The position numbers were made by a program, and so were the translations under genes. Shown one piece after another: positions 9,073-17,138 of a stretch of DNA of 33,448 nucleotides. Positions within the stretch are counted from its first letter, which is position 1. Every line of letters begins with the position of its first letter. The stretch is from Oscillospiraceae bacterium. GTDB taxonomy: Bacteria > Bacillota > Clostridia > Oscillospirales > Oscillospiraceae. Where the stretch lies: contig JAEDKW010000003.1 in NCBI GenBank assembly GCA_016295615.1, positions 1 through 33,448 on the forward strand, written 5' to 3'. The notes beneath the pieces were generated by a model. The model saw nothing but the letters and a program-made list of their open reading frames with translations, did no database searches and was not told the DNA's origin.

Positions 9073-9629
9073 CAGACCGCCATCAGTTCCTTTTCCTTCT
9101 TGTCAAGAAGGGCGTCGATTTCCCTGCACATATCGTCGGTCAGCTTCTGGAGATCCTTCTCGGCGAGCTTGTAATCGTCCTCGGTGATCTCGGAATTCTT
9201 CTGCATCTTTTTGAATGTGTCGATCGCATCACGGCGGATGTTGCGGATGGCAACCTTGCCGCCCTCGGAGTACTTATGGATCTGCTTGACGAGCTCCTTA
9301 CGGCGCTCCTCCGTCAGCTGAGGGAAGATCAGGCGGATCGTCTTGCCGTCGTTCTGCGGATTGATGCCAAGGTCAGACTCCTGAATGGCACGCTCGATGA
9401 GCTTGAGCGCAGAGCCGTCCCAGGGGGTGATGACCAGCTGGCGCGGATCGGGCGAACCGATGGACGCGATCTGCTGAATGGGGGTGGGAGAGCCATAGTA
9501 ATCGACCATGATGCGGTCAAGCACAGAAGCGTTCGCGCGACCGGCGCGAACCGCCGCGAAGTCCGCAGCGACAGAGTCGATGCTCTTCTTCATTTTTTCT
9601 TCGTAAATCTTATAATCGTCTTTATTCAT
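9072..9629 (-). CDS. frr: ribosome recycling factor
   Basis: Splits post-termination ribosomes together with EF-G. 185 residues, the exact family length, with the three-helix-bundle sequence: DFAAVRAGRAN near the start, TPWDGSALKLIERAI in the middle, and the C-terminal EIDALLDKKEKELMAV. ATG at 9629 has a strong GAGGAGGT site. It follows pyrH by 25 bases. Confidence 0.97.
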   Translation of the reverse strand: MNKDDYKIYEEKMKKSIDSVAADFAAVRAGRANASVLDRIMVDYYGSPTPIQQIASIGSPDPRQLVITPWDGSALKLIERAIQESDLGINPQNDGKTIRLIFPQLTEERRKELVKQIHKYSEGGKVAIRNIRRDAIDTFKKMQKNSEITEDDYKLAEKDLQKLTDDMCREIDALLDKKEKELMAV

Positions 9630-9654
9630 GGGGAAACCTCCTCAAAAAATAATT

Positions 9655-10374
9655 TTATTCTTCACCGACGATCGTGCCGATCTTTTCGCCCCGGATCGCG
9701 CGGATGATATTTTCGGGATCCTTCAGCGCAAAGACCAGAACAGGAATATGGTTGTCCATCGAAAGGCTCGTCGCCGTGGAGTCCATGACGGCAAGATGCT
9801 GGGCAAGCACATCCTCATAGGAGATCGCGTCGTACTTTTTCGCGTTTGCGACCTTGGCAGGGTCGGCATTGTATACGCCGTCAATATTCTTGGCAAGCAA
9901 AATCACGTCTGCACCGATCTCCGCCGCGCGGAGGACCGCTGCCGTGTCCGTGGAGAAAAACGGAGAGCCGATGCCGCAGCCGAAGAGCACCACGCGACCT
10001 TTTTCCATGTGACGGATCGCCCGCGCACGGATATAAGGCTCCGCGACTTCCTTGATCTCCAGAGCCGTCTGGATGCGGACGTCGACGCCCTTCTGCTCCA
10101 GCACGTCGGCAACCGCCATGCAGTTCATTGCCGTTGCCAGCATGCCCATATGGTCGGCGCGCGTACGCTCGATATAGCCTTCGCCGTTCTTAACGCCGCG
10201 CCAGAAGTTCCCGCCGCCGATCACAACGCCGATCTGCACGCCCATCTCGGTGCACTGCTTAATGACGTCGCAAACCCTGGAAACAATGTCAAAATCGAAG
10301 CCGAAGTGCTTCTCCCCCGCAAGCGCCTCACCGCTGATCTTGAGCAGAACGCGCTGATACTTTAACTGAGCCAT
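9655..10374 (-). CDS. pyrH: UMP kinase
   Basis: Phosphorylates UMP to UDP as a hexamer of the amino-acid-kinase fold, feeding UTP/CTP synthesis (CTP is used by cdsA downstream). The 239 residues start MAQLKYQRVLLKISGEAL, with GGGNFWRG, the CGTGNPFF-equivalent GCGIGSPFFSTDTAA and the C-terminal MDNHIPVLVF. The open frame continues 27 codons upstream to 10455, but AAGGAGG lies eight bases before the ATG at 10374 and that gives the normal length. First gene of the pyrH-polC operon. rpsB-tsf, normally ahead of pyrH, are absent here. Confidence 0.97.
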   Translation of the reverse strand: MAQLKYQRVLLKISGEALAGEKHFGFDFDIVSRVCDVIKQCTEMGVQIGVVIGGGNFWRGVKNGEGYIERTRADHMGMLATAMNCMAVADVLEQKGVDVRIQTALEIKEVAEPYIRARAIRHMEKGRVVLFGCGIGSPFFSTDTAAVLRAAEIGADVILLAKNIDGVYNADPAKVANAKKYDAISYEDVLAQHLAVMDSTATSLSMDNHIPVLVFALKDPENIIRAIRGEKIGTIVGEE

Positions 10375-10418
10375 GGCTCTTTCCTCCTTTGGCGGGCAGT
10401 CCATTTTCTTACCAATAT

Positions 10419-10447
10419 ATTGTACTTCATTTTTCGGCATTTGCATA
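10419..10447 (-). promoter_or_regulatory. weak candidate promoter for the pyrH operon
   Basis: Minus strand: TACAAT (10424-10419) with TATGCA 17 bases upstream. The -10 is good, the -35 is poor. Position, 45 bases ahead of the pyrH start and after the engB terminator, is right for the start of the operon. Confidence 0.35.
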
Positions 10448-10460
10448 GAGGGCAAAGCCG

Positions 10461-10476
10461 TTTTTTTCGAAAAAAA
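10461..10476. other. AT palindrome (T7 CG A7) upstream of pyrH
   Basis: Seven Ts, CG and at least seven As form a perfect 16-bp palindrome about 15 bases upstream of the pyrH promoter candidate, flanked by GCCG and CCGG. It may be an UP-type or bent-DNA element, or a second weak terminator after engB. Nothing in the sequence decides between these. Confidence 0.35.
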
Positions 10477-10510
10477 AACCGGTCGCCGCTCTTGTCACAT
10501 TTGACGATAA

Positions 10511-10535
10511 AATAAGGAGAGGGTCTCCCCTCTCC
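10511..10535 (-). terminator. rho-independent terminator after engB
   Basis: Minus strand stem GGAGAGGG / CCCTCTCC with a GAGA loop (10535-10516) followed by TTATTTTAT. It begins 8 bases past the engB stop and separates the clp-lon-engB operon from pyrH. Confidence 0.8.
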
Positions 10536-10542
10536 TCTCCGG

Positions 10543-11133
10543 TTATTCGCAGAATTTTCGCAGCAAGCCCAAAAGCTGCTCCTTGCCGTCGCCGCGTTCG
10601 GCGGAAAACGGCACGACGATCTCGTCCGGGCGAAGCTCCAGCGTCTCGCGAATGCGTGCGAGATTCGGCTCGATCTCACTCTTTTTCAGCTTATCGAGCT
10701 TGTTGGCGACGATCACGACCGGACAGCCGGTCTGCACAAAAAAGTTGTGCATGGTCACGTCATCGGCTGTCGGCTTGTGGCGGGAATCAACGATCAGAAC
10801 GCCAAGGCTGATCAGTCCCGCACTTTGAAAATAGTTTTCCATCAGCCTTCCCCAGCGGTCACGCTCGGCTTTGGAGACCCTGGCGTAGCCGTAGCCCGGG
10901 AGATCGACGAGATAGAGCTTATTGTCGATCCTGAAGTAGTTGATCTGCGTCGTTTTGCCGGGAGATGCGCCCACACGGGCAAAATTCTTCCGGTTCACCA
11001 AACGGTTGATGACCGAGGACTTGCCCACATTGGAGCGTCCCGCAAAGGCAAGCTGGTGCAGTCCGTCGCGCACAAACTGGTTCGGCGAGGCGGCAGAGAG
11101 CACGAACTCCGCCCTGGTAAAATTGATCGCCAT
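10543..11133 (-). CDS. engB: ribosome biogenesis GTPase YsxC/EngB
   Basis: GTPase needed for late assembly of the 50S ribosomal subunit. The 196 residues carry G1 GRSNVGKS (32-39), G3 DLPGYG and G4 NKLDK in TRAFAC order. The open frame reaches a GTG at 11166 that overlaps the lon stop, but the ATG at 11133 (MAINFTRAEFV) matches family starts and has CAGGAG about 10 bases ahead. It follows lon by 29 bases, as in Bacillus where lon-ysxC are neighbours. Confidence 0.95.
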   Translation of the reverse strand: MAINFTRAEFVLSAASPNQFVRDGLHQLAFAGRSNVGKSSVINRLVNRKNFARVGASPGKTTQINYFRIDNKLYLVDLPGYGYARVSKAERDRWGRLMENYFQSAGLISLGVLIVDSRHKPTADDVTMHNFFVQTGCPVVIVANKLDKLKKSEIEPNLARIRETLELRPDEIVVPFSAERGDGKEQLLGLLRKFCE

Positions 11134-11162
11134 AAACGGTAATCTCCTGTTCTGTTTTTGCC

Positions 11163-13556
11163 TCACACGCGCAGCGTCGGAGCGACAGCACCGTCGCCCG
11201 GCGCGACAAAAGCGGTGACATCCGCAACAGAGCGCACCTCGGGATAGCGCAGCGCGGCGGCGAAAACGGCATCCACCGTCTCGACCGTGATGAAATGCAG
11301 CTTTTCGCGCACGCTTTGGTCGATCTCGGCAAGGTCTTTTTCATTGTCCTTCGGGAGGATGACGGTATGGAGCTTGGCCCGAAGCGCCGCCATGGTCTTC
11401 TCGCGCAGTCCCCCGATCGCCATCACGCGCCCACGCAGCGTGATCTCGCCCGTCATGGCAACGTCATGGCGCACGCTCCGGTTCGTAAGTGCAGACAGGA
11501 TCGCCGTGGCGACCGCAATGCCGGCGGAGGGTCCGTCCTTGGGAACGGCGCCCTCGGGAAAGTGAATGTGAATATCCTTCGTCCGGTAAAAATCGGTGGG
11601 GATACCAAGCTCGATCGCGCGGGCCCGCAGGCAGGAGAGCGCGGCCTTGCAGCTTTCCTGCATCACATCGCCGAGGTTTCCGGTCAGCTCCAGCTTGCCG
11701 GTACCCTCCATGACATTGACCTCGACCGGCAGGATCTCGCCGCCGACCTCCGTCCATGCAAGACCGTTCACCACACCGACAAGGTCCTTTTCACTCGTCT
11801 TTTCGCGCGTATAACGCGGTGTTTCGAGGTAAGCCGTCAGATTCTTATCTGTAATGTAAATATGCTTTACATCGCTTGTTGCAAAGCGCATCGCTGCCTT
11901 GCGGCATGCCTTTGCAAGCTGGCGCTCCAGCTGACGCACGCCGCTCTCCCTTGTATAGAGGGAAATCATCGCACGAAGGGCAGGCTCGTCGATACGCAGG
12001 GCGTTTTTCCCGATGCCGTGCGCCTCCTTCTGCTTGGGCAGCAGGTGTCGCGCAGCGATCTGCACCTTTTCCTCGTCCGTATAGCTGGGAAGCTCAATGA
12101 CCTCCATACGGTCAAGCAGCGGACGCGGAATGGTGTCGGTCGTGTTGGCGGTCGTGATGAACAGAACGCGGCTCAGATCGACCGGGATCTCCAGATAATG
12201 ATCGCGGAATGAACCGTTTTGCTCGCTGTCAAGCACCTCGAGAAGCGCGGAAGCAGGGTCGCCGTGCGCGTCGGCAGAGAGCTTGTCGATCTCGTCGAGC
12301 ACCAGCAGCGGATTCATCGAGCCGCTGCGCGTGATGCCTTCAATGATGCGTCCGGGCATCGCGCCGATGTAGGTCTTCCGATGACCGCGGATATCCGCCT
12401 CATCCCGCACGCCGCCGAGCGACAGCCGCGCGACTTTGCGGTTGGTCGCTTTTGCAACGGACAGCGCGATGGAGGTTTTTCCGACGCCCGGCGGACCGAC
12501 AAGGCACAGGATCTGTCCCTTTGCCTGCGCATTGAGCTGGCGAACCGCAATGAATTCCAGAATGCGCTCCTTGACCTTCTCCAGACCAAAGTGGTCGCGG
12601 TCAAGGATCTTTTTCGCCTGGGCGACACTGGCGCGCTCCTTCGTCTCGACGCCCCACGGCATCTCGAGCACGGTGTCAAGATAGTTGCGCAGAACGGACG
12701 CCTCGGCGGAGCCGAACGGCTGCCTGCTCAGGCGATCCACATCCTTGAGGAGCTTTTTTTCCGTCTCCTCCGGGAACCTGACTTCTTTTATTCTGCGGCG
12801 GTATTCGTCAACTTCTTCCTCGCTGTCGCCCTCGCCGATCTCGTTTTGCAGCACCTTGATCTGCTCGCGCAGGACAAACTCCTTCTGGATCTGCCCGACG
12901 CGGGAGCGGACCTTGCTTTCGATGTCCTGCTCCATGGCGATGACGTTCACCTCGCGCACGAGGATCTCATTCATGCGGCGCAGGCGCGTAAGCGGCTGCA
13001 GCTCGTCGAGGATCGCCTGCTTGTCCTGATAGCGCAGGTTGATCTGCTGGGCGATAAAGTCCGCGAGATATCCCGGGTCGTCCGCCTCCATAATGACGGC
13101 GTAGACTTCGTCCGGCAGCTTCTGCGTCAGCTCGGCGTATTCGGCAAAGTTCGCATAGGTCTGGCGGAGCAGCGCCTCGGTGCGGTTGCCGCGGCGCACG
13201 GGCTTAGGCTCGTCGATCACCTCGACCTGCGCCTGCAGGAACGGCTCACGCTGCCAGATGCGCTTGAGCCTTGCACGGCTGACGCCCTCCATCATCACGC
13301 GGATGGCGCGCTCGGACACGCGCAGGATCTGGGTCACGCGGGAGATGGTGCCGATCTCATAGAGATCTTTTTCCTCCGGAAGATCTACGCCGATCTCGCG
13401 CTGCGTGACAAGAAATATCTCCTGTCCGGTCTCCATGGCGCGCTCAAGCGCGCACACGGAAATCGCACGCTCCACGTCGAAGCTCGTGTTCATGCGGGGG
13501 AACACGGTAAGACCGCGCAGAGCGAGCGCAGGAAGGTTCTTGGTGATAAATTCCAT
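11163..13556 (-). CDS. lon: ATP-dependent endopeptidase Lon (LonA)
   Basis: Cytosolic AAA+ protease that degrades misfolded and regulatory proteins. In 797 residues: LON substrate-binding N-domain (1-200), coiled coil (about 200-260), AAA+ domain with Walker A GPPGVGKTS (354-362) and Walker B LLVLDEIDK (417-425), and the serine/lysine protease domain with S677 in PKDGPSAG and K720 in GLREKT. These catalytic positions are those of the Bacillus enzyme. ATG at 13556 has AAGGAG five bases upstream and follows clpX by nine bases. The last 20 residues are a divergent tail. Confidence 0.97.
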   Translation of the reverse strand: MEFITKNLPALALRGLTVFPRMNTSFDVERAISVCALERAMETGQEIFLVTQREIGVDLPEEKDLYEIGTISRVTQILRVSERAIRVMMEGVSRARLKRIWQREPFLQAQVEVIDEPKPVRRGNRTEALLRQTYANFAEYAELTQKLPDEVYAVIMEADDPGYLADFIAQQINLRYQDKQAILDELQPLTRLRRMNEILVREVNVIAMEQDIESKVRSRVGQIQKEFVLREQIKVLQNEIGEGDSEEEVDEYRRRIKEVRFPEETEKKLLKDVDRLSRQPFGSAEASVLRNYLDTVLEMPWGVETKERASVAQAKKILDRDHFGLEKVKERILEFIAVRQLNAQAKGQILCLVGPPGVGKTSIALSVAKATNRKVARLSLGGVRDEADIRGHRKTYIGAMPGRIIEGITRSGSMNPLLVLDEIDKLSADAHGDPASALLEVLDSEQNGSFRDHYLEIPVDLSRVLFITTANTTDTIPRPLLDRMEVIELPSYTDEEKVQIAARHLLPKQKEAHGIGKNALRIDEPALRAMISLYTRESGVRQLERQLAKACRKAAMRFATSDVKHIYITDKNLTAYLETPRYTREKTSEKDLVGVVNGLAWTEVGGEILPVEVNVMEGTGKLELTGNLGDVMQESCKAALSCLRARAIELGIPTDFYRTKDIHIHFPEGAVPKDGPSAGIAVATAILSALTNRSVRHDVAMTGEITLRGRVMAIGGLREKTMAALRAKLHTVILPKDNEKDLAEIDQSVREKLHFITVETVDAVFAAALRYPEVRSVADVTAFVAPGDGAVAPTLRV

Positions 13557-13565
13557 GGTTTCTCC

Positions 13566-14834
13566 TTACGAGGCGGAGGGTGTCTCCTCCGCCTTTTCTT
13601 TCAAAGCGCGGTGTGTGATCTGAGCCTTCCCGGTTTTTTCCACACACGCACGATCGATGACCACACGCTCGATGGTGCGGTCGGACGGGATCTCATACAT
13701 GATGTTCATGAGAAGATCCTCCATCACGGCACGCAGACCGCGCGCGCCGATGTTGCGCTCAATCGCCTTGTCGGCAACGGCTTCGAGCGCTTCCTTGTCA
13801 AAGCTCAAGTCAACGTCGTCGTAGGAAAACAGCTTCTGATACTGCTTGACCAGTGCATTTTTCGGCTCCGTCAGGATCCTGACGAGATCCTCGCGCGTGA
13901 GCGCGTCGAGCGCGGTAATGACCGGAAGCCTGCCGACCAGTTCGGGAATGATGCCGAACTTCAAAATATCGTGCGGCTGGACCTCACGCAGGAGCTTGTT
14001 GTTGTTCTTCTCGCTTCTGGATCTGACCTCGGCGCCAAAGCCCATGCTCTTGCGGTCAAGACGGCTTTCAATGATCTTTTCAAGACCTTCAAATGCGCCG
14101 CCGCAGATGAAGAGGATGTTGTGCGTGTCGATTTGAATGAACTCCTGATGCGGATGCTTGCGCCCGCCCTGCGGCGGAACGTTCGCGACCGTGCCTTCGA
14201 CGATCTTCAAAAGCGCCTGCTGCACGCCCTCACCGGAAACATCGCGGGTGATGGAGGTGTTCTCGCTCTTGCGGGCGATCTTGTCGATCTCATCGACATA
14301 GATGATGCCGCGCTCGGCAAGCTCCACGTCGTAATCCGCCGCCTGCAGAAGACGCAGGAGAATGTTTTCCACATCGTCGCCGACATAGCCGGCTTCGGTA
14401 AGCGTGGTCGCGTCTGCAATGGCGAAGGGCACCTGCAGGATGCGGGCAAGCGTCTGGGCAAAGAGCGTCTTGCCCGAGCCGGTGGGTCCGAGCAGCAGGA
14501 TATTGCTCTTTTGCAGCTCCACCTCGTCGCCGCCGCCGAAGAAAATGCGCTTATAGTGGTTATAGACGGAGACGGACAGCGCGATCTTTGCCGCCTCCTG
14601 CCCGATAATATACTGGTCGAGCACATCGTGGATCTCGCGCGGCGTAGGAATGGAGTCCGGCACTTCCAGCGTTTCCGTTCTCTCCTCGTATCCGTCCTCC
14701 ACGATATCCATGCACAGGCGCACGCATTCATCGCAGATACGCACGCCGCCGGGACCCTGGATCATGCGGTGAACCTCCCGCTCCGGCTTGCCGCAAAAGG
14801 AACAGCGGATCGCTTTCTTCTTTTCTTCACTCAT
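13566..14834 (-). CDS. clpX: ATP-dependent Clp protease ATP-binding subunit ClpX
   Basis: AAA+ unfoldase that feeds substrates to ClpP. The 422 residues begin with a zinc-binding domain (C11, C14, C34, C37), then Walker A LLGPTGSGKT, Walker B YVDEIDKI, and ERNIGARGLR near the end (sensor 2). The ClpP-docking tripeptide, normally IGF or LGF, reads MGF here (KSMGFGAEV), a mild hydrophobic change. It follows clpP by 12 bases and precedes lon, the ordinary clpP-clpX-lon order. Confidence 0.97.
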   Translation of the reverse strand: MSEEKKKAIRCSFCGKPEREVHRMIQGPGGVRICDECVRLCMDIVEDGYEERTETLEVPDSIPTPREIHDVLDQYIIGQEAAKIALSVSVYNHYKRIFFGGGDEVELQKSNILLLGPTGSGKTLFAQTLARILQVPFAIADATTLTEAGYVGDDVENILLRLLQAADYDVELAERGIIYVDEIDKIARKSENTSITRDVSGEGVQQALLKIVEGTVANVPPQGGRKHPHQEFIQIDTHNILFICGGAFEGLEKIIESRLDRKSMGFGAEVRSRSEKNNNKLLREVQPHDILKFGIIPELVGRLPVITALDALTREDLVRILTEPKNALVKQYQKLFSYDDVDLSFDKEALEAVADKAIERNIGARGLRAVMEDLLMNIMYEIPSDRTIERVVIDRACVEKTGKAQITHRALKEKAEETPSAS

Positions 14835-14846
14835 CGGTTTTTGTCC

Positions 14847-15428
14847 TTATCTCTTGTAAATGACTTTGTCCACCAGGCCGTATTCCTTCGCCTCGTCCGC
14901 GCTCATCCAGTTGTCGCGTTCGGAGTCCGCCTTGATCTGCTCCGGCGTTTTGCCGGTATTCTCGGCAAGGATCCTGTTCAGGCGCTGCTTGATCTTGAGG
15001 AAATGCTCCACATCGATCTCCATGTCCGTAACCTTTCCCTTGGTACCGGCGGAGGGCTGGTGGATCATGACCTCACTGTTGGGCAGCGCGATGCGCTTGC
15101 CCCTGGCGCCGGAGGAAAGCAGAAAAGCGCCCATGCTTGCCGCCATGCCGACGCAGATGGTGGATACGTCGCACTTGATATACTGCATGGTATCGTAGAT
15201 CGCCATGCCTGCGGTCACACTGCCGCCGGGAGAGTTGATGTAGAGCTGGATATCCTTGTCGGGATCCTTCGCCTCCAGGAAAAGGAGCTGGGAAACGATC
15301 AGGCTTGCGGTCGTGTCGTTGACCTCCTCGCCCAAAAAGACGATGCGGTCCTCCAGCAGACGGGAGAAAATATCGTAGGAACGCTCTCCGCGGTTGGTCT
15401 GTTCAACAACATAAGGAACTAAACTCAT
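14847..15428 (-). CDS. clpP: ATP-dependent Clp protease proteolytic subunit
   Basis: Barrel-shaped serine peptidase working with ClpX. 193 residues from the second of two adjacent ATGs; GGAGG is four bases from the first (15431) and seven from the second (15428), and the second also matches known N-termini (M-x-L-x-P-x-VxEQTNRGER). The triad is complete: S98 (GMAASMG), H123 (MIHQPSAG), D172 (ERDNWM). The start MSLVP indicates little or no propeptide. First gene of the clpP-clpX-lon-engB operon; no CtsR or CIRCE operator was recognised ahead of it. Confidence 0.97.
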   Translation of the reverse strand: MSLVPYVVEQTNRGERSYDIFSRLLEDRIVFLGEEVNDTTASLIVSQLLFLEAKDPDKDIQLYINSPGGSVTAGMAIYDTMQYIKCDVSTICVGMAASMGAFLLSSGARGKRIALPNSEVMIHQPSAGTKGKVTDMEIDVEHFLKIKQRLNRILAENTGKTPEQIKADSERDNWMSADEAKEYGLVDKVIYKR

Positions 15429-15461
15429 CATGATACCTCCGTTTCGTTCATACCTTATTCA

Positions 15462-15491
15462 AATTTAGGGTATGTACACAATCAACCACAA
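15462..15491 (-). promoter_or_regulatory. candidate clpP promoter
   Basis: Minus strand: TTGTGG (15491-15486), 18-base spacer, TAAATT (15467-15462). An overlapping alternative is TTGATT (15485-15480), 17 bases, TTGAAT (15462-15457). Neither is strong. Both -35 choices lie in or beside one arm of the large inverted repeat at 15481-15513. Confidence 0.35.
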
Positions 15492-15513
15492 ATGAAGACC
15501 ATTTGTGGTTGAT
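15481..15513. repeat. perfect 14-bp inverted repeat between tig and clpP
   Basis: ATCAACCACAAATG (15481-15494), loop AAGAC, CATTTGTGGTTGAT (15500-15513). No U-run follows it on either strand, so it is not a standard terminator. It overlaps the candidate -35 region of clpP, which is where a repressor operator would sit; an RNA hairpin that stops or processes the tig transcript is the other reading. Confidence 0.7.
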
Positions 15514-15546
15514 CGGTGTTTCTATCTATTCTGCCCAGCCTTCGGC

Positions 15547-17049
15547 TTATTCAGCCTTCTTAGCGGTCTTTTTTGCAGCGGTCTTCTTTTCCGCCTTTTC
15601 CTCGCCCTCGGCAGCCTTTGCGGCGGTCTTCTTGGCGGCAGGCTTCTTGGCAGCAGGCTTTTCCTCCGTCTTCTCCCCGTCCTTGGTCTCCTTCCTGGCG
15701 GGTTTTTTGGCGGCAGGCTTCTTGGCGGGCTTTTCCTCAGCCTTCGCTTCGCCTTCGGTCTCCTTCTTGGCGGGCTTGACGGCCTTGGCGTTGTCAACGA
15801 CGACTGCGATGGTCTTCTCACGCATCAGCTGCTCACGGACGGAGGGCGCGTCAAGATACTTCTTGAGCATATCAAGCTCCATCTTGTACTGCTCCGCCAG
15901 CTTGGCGTACTCCGCCTCGATCTCCTCTTCGGAGACCTCGATCTTTTCCGCCTTCATGATCTCAGCCATGGCGAGGTCGAGCCTGACCTGCTTTTCCGCA
16001 GGCTCTCTGCCGTCGGCAAGGAACTTTGCCTCGTCCATATTCATCATCTTGCAGTACTGGTCATAGGGGATCCCCTGAGACTCCAGACGCTGCTTGAACT
16101 CCTCAAGGAAGCGGCGGCACTGCTCTTCGATCAGGACTTCGGGAATGTCGCATTCGATCCCGTCGGCGACCTTCTGCATCAGGGCGTTCTCATAGGCGAA
16201 CCTGGCAGCCTTCTCGCGCTCTTCGGTGATCTCCTTCTTGATGCTGTCCTTGAGCTCCTTGATGGTGTCGAACTCAGAAACATCCTTGGCAAATTCGTCG
16301 TCAGCCTTGGGAAGCTCCTTAGCCTTGACCTCATTGACCTTGACATGGAACACAACGGCCTTGCCGGCGAGATCCTTATGATAATCCTCGGGGAAGGTAA
16401 TGTCGATGTCCTTCTCCTCGCCGGTCTTCATGCCGATGACCTGATCCTCAAAGCCGGGAACGAAGCTGCCGGAGCCGAGCTCAAGCTCGTAATTCTCGCC
16501 CTTGCCGCCCTCGAATGCTTCGCCGTTGTCGAAGCCTTCAAAGTCGATCACGGCAATGTCGCCGAGCTTGGCCTTGCGCTCAACGGAAACGAGGCGCGCG
16601 TTGCGCTCGACCATCTCCTCCAGGCGCTGCTTGACATCCTCAGCGCTGACCTTGACCTCTTCCTTCTCCGCGCTGATGCCCTTGTACTCGCCGAGCTTTA
16701 CCTCGGGATACACGGCGACGGTGGCCTTAAAGGTGAACCCGTCAGCCGTAACTTCGCCGACGATCTCCACGTCGGGATAGCCGATGACATCCAGACCGCT
16801 GGAGCTGACTGCCTGCGTATATGCCTCGGGCAGGGCGGCATCCACAGCATCGCTGTAGAATACGCCTGCGCCGTACAGTTTTTCAATCATCTTGCGGGGC
16901 GCCTTGCCCGGACGGAAGCCCGGAACGCGAATCTGCTTGCGCGTCTTCAGGTAAGCCTTGGCGACGGCAGCTTCAAATTCTTCTGCGCCGACTTCAATGG
17001 TGAGGGCGACTCTGCTTTTTTCAAGCTTTTCGGTGTTTTTCACAGTCAT
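15547..17049 (-). CDS. tig: trigger factor with a Lys/Ala/Pro-rich C-terminal tail
   Basis: Ribosome-bound chaperone that meets nascent chains at the exit tunnel. The 500 residues comprise the ribosome-binding domain with the GFRPGKAP signature (about 40-55), an FKBP-type PPIase domain (about 150-240, GDIAVIDFEG ... GSGSFVPGFE) and the helical substrate domain to about 421. After that come about 79 extra residues made of KPAAKK/AAKKTA units with acidic breaks, resembling histone H1 tails; ordinary trigger factors end near 430. ATG at 17049 has ACGGAGG about 11 bases ahead; two upstream ATGs (17082, 17076) have no ribosome binding site. It lies upstream of clpP-clpX as in many bacteria. Confidence 0.95.
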   Translation of the reverse strand: MTVKNTEKLEKSRVALTIEVGAEEFEAAVAKAYLKTRKQIRVPGFRPGKAPRKMIEKLYGAGVFYSDAVDAALPEAYTQAVSSSGLDVIGYPDVEIVGEVTADGFTFKATVAVYPEVKLGEYKGISAEKEEVKVSAEDVKQRLEEMVERNARLVSVERKAKLGDIAVIDFEGFDNGEAFEGGKGENYELELGSGSFVPGFEDQVIGMKTGEEKDIDITFPEDYHKDLAGKAVVFHVKVNEVKAKELPKADDEFAKDVSEFDTIKELKDSIKKEITEEREKAARFAYENALMQKVADGIECDIPEVLIEEQCRRFLEEFKQRLESQGIPYDQYCKMMNMDEAKFLADGREPAEKQVRLDLAMAEIMKAEKIEVSEEEIEAEYAKLAEQYKMELDMLKKYLDAPSVREQLMREKTIAVVVDNAKAVKPAKKETEGEAKAEEKPAKKPAAKKPARKETKDGEKTEEKPAAKKPAAKKTAAKAAEGEEKAEKKTAAKKTAKKAE

Positions 17050-17098
17050 GATTTCTTTTTCCTCCGTATTAAGCATATTCATGCTTTTGCAGTTTGGT

Positions 17099-17104
17099 AT
17101 TGTA
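17099..17104 (-). promoter_or_regulatory. extended -10 promoter for tig
   Basis: Minus strand TGTTACAAT: a TACAAT hexamer with the TG extension, about 50 bases before the tig start. No clear -35 at 17-18 bases. A small hairpin (AAGCAT-GAAT-ATGCTT) lies in the resulting untranslated region. Confidence 0.4.
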
Positions 17105-17138
17105 ACATAGACTTTTGGAAATATCTACCCCTTTTCTG

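Noticed and set aside
12219..15422. 1067-codon plus-strand open frame opposite lon, clpX and clpP
   Set aside because: Antisense of conserved genes with intact catalytic motifs; no family features or ribosome binding site of its own.
15432..15546. CtsR or CIRCE heat-shock operator ahead of clpP
   Set aside because: Neither the GGTCAAA-type direct repeat nor the TTAGCACTC inverted repeat is present; only an unrelated inverted repeat was found.
15547..15785. Frameshift or fusion as the cause of the trigger factor tail
   Set aside because: The frame is continuous, codon use matches the gene, and the repeat units stay in phase to the stop codon.
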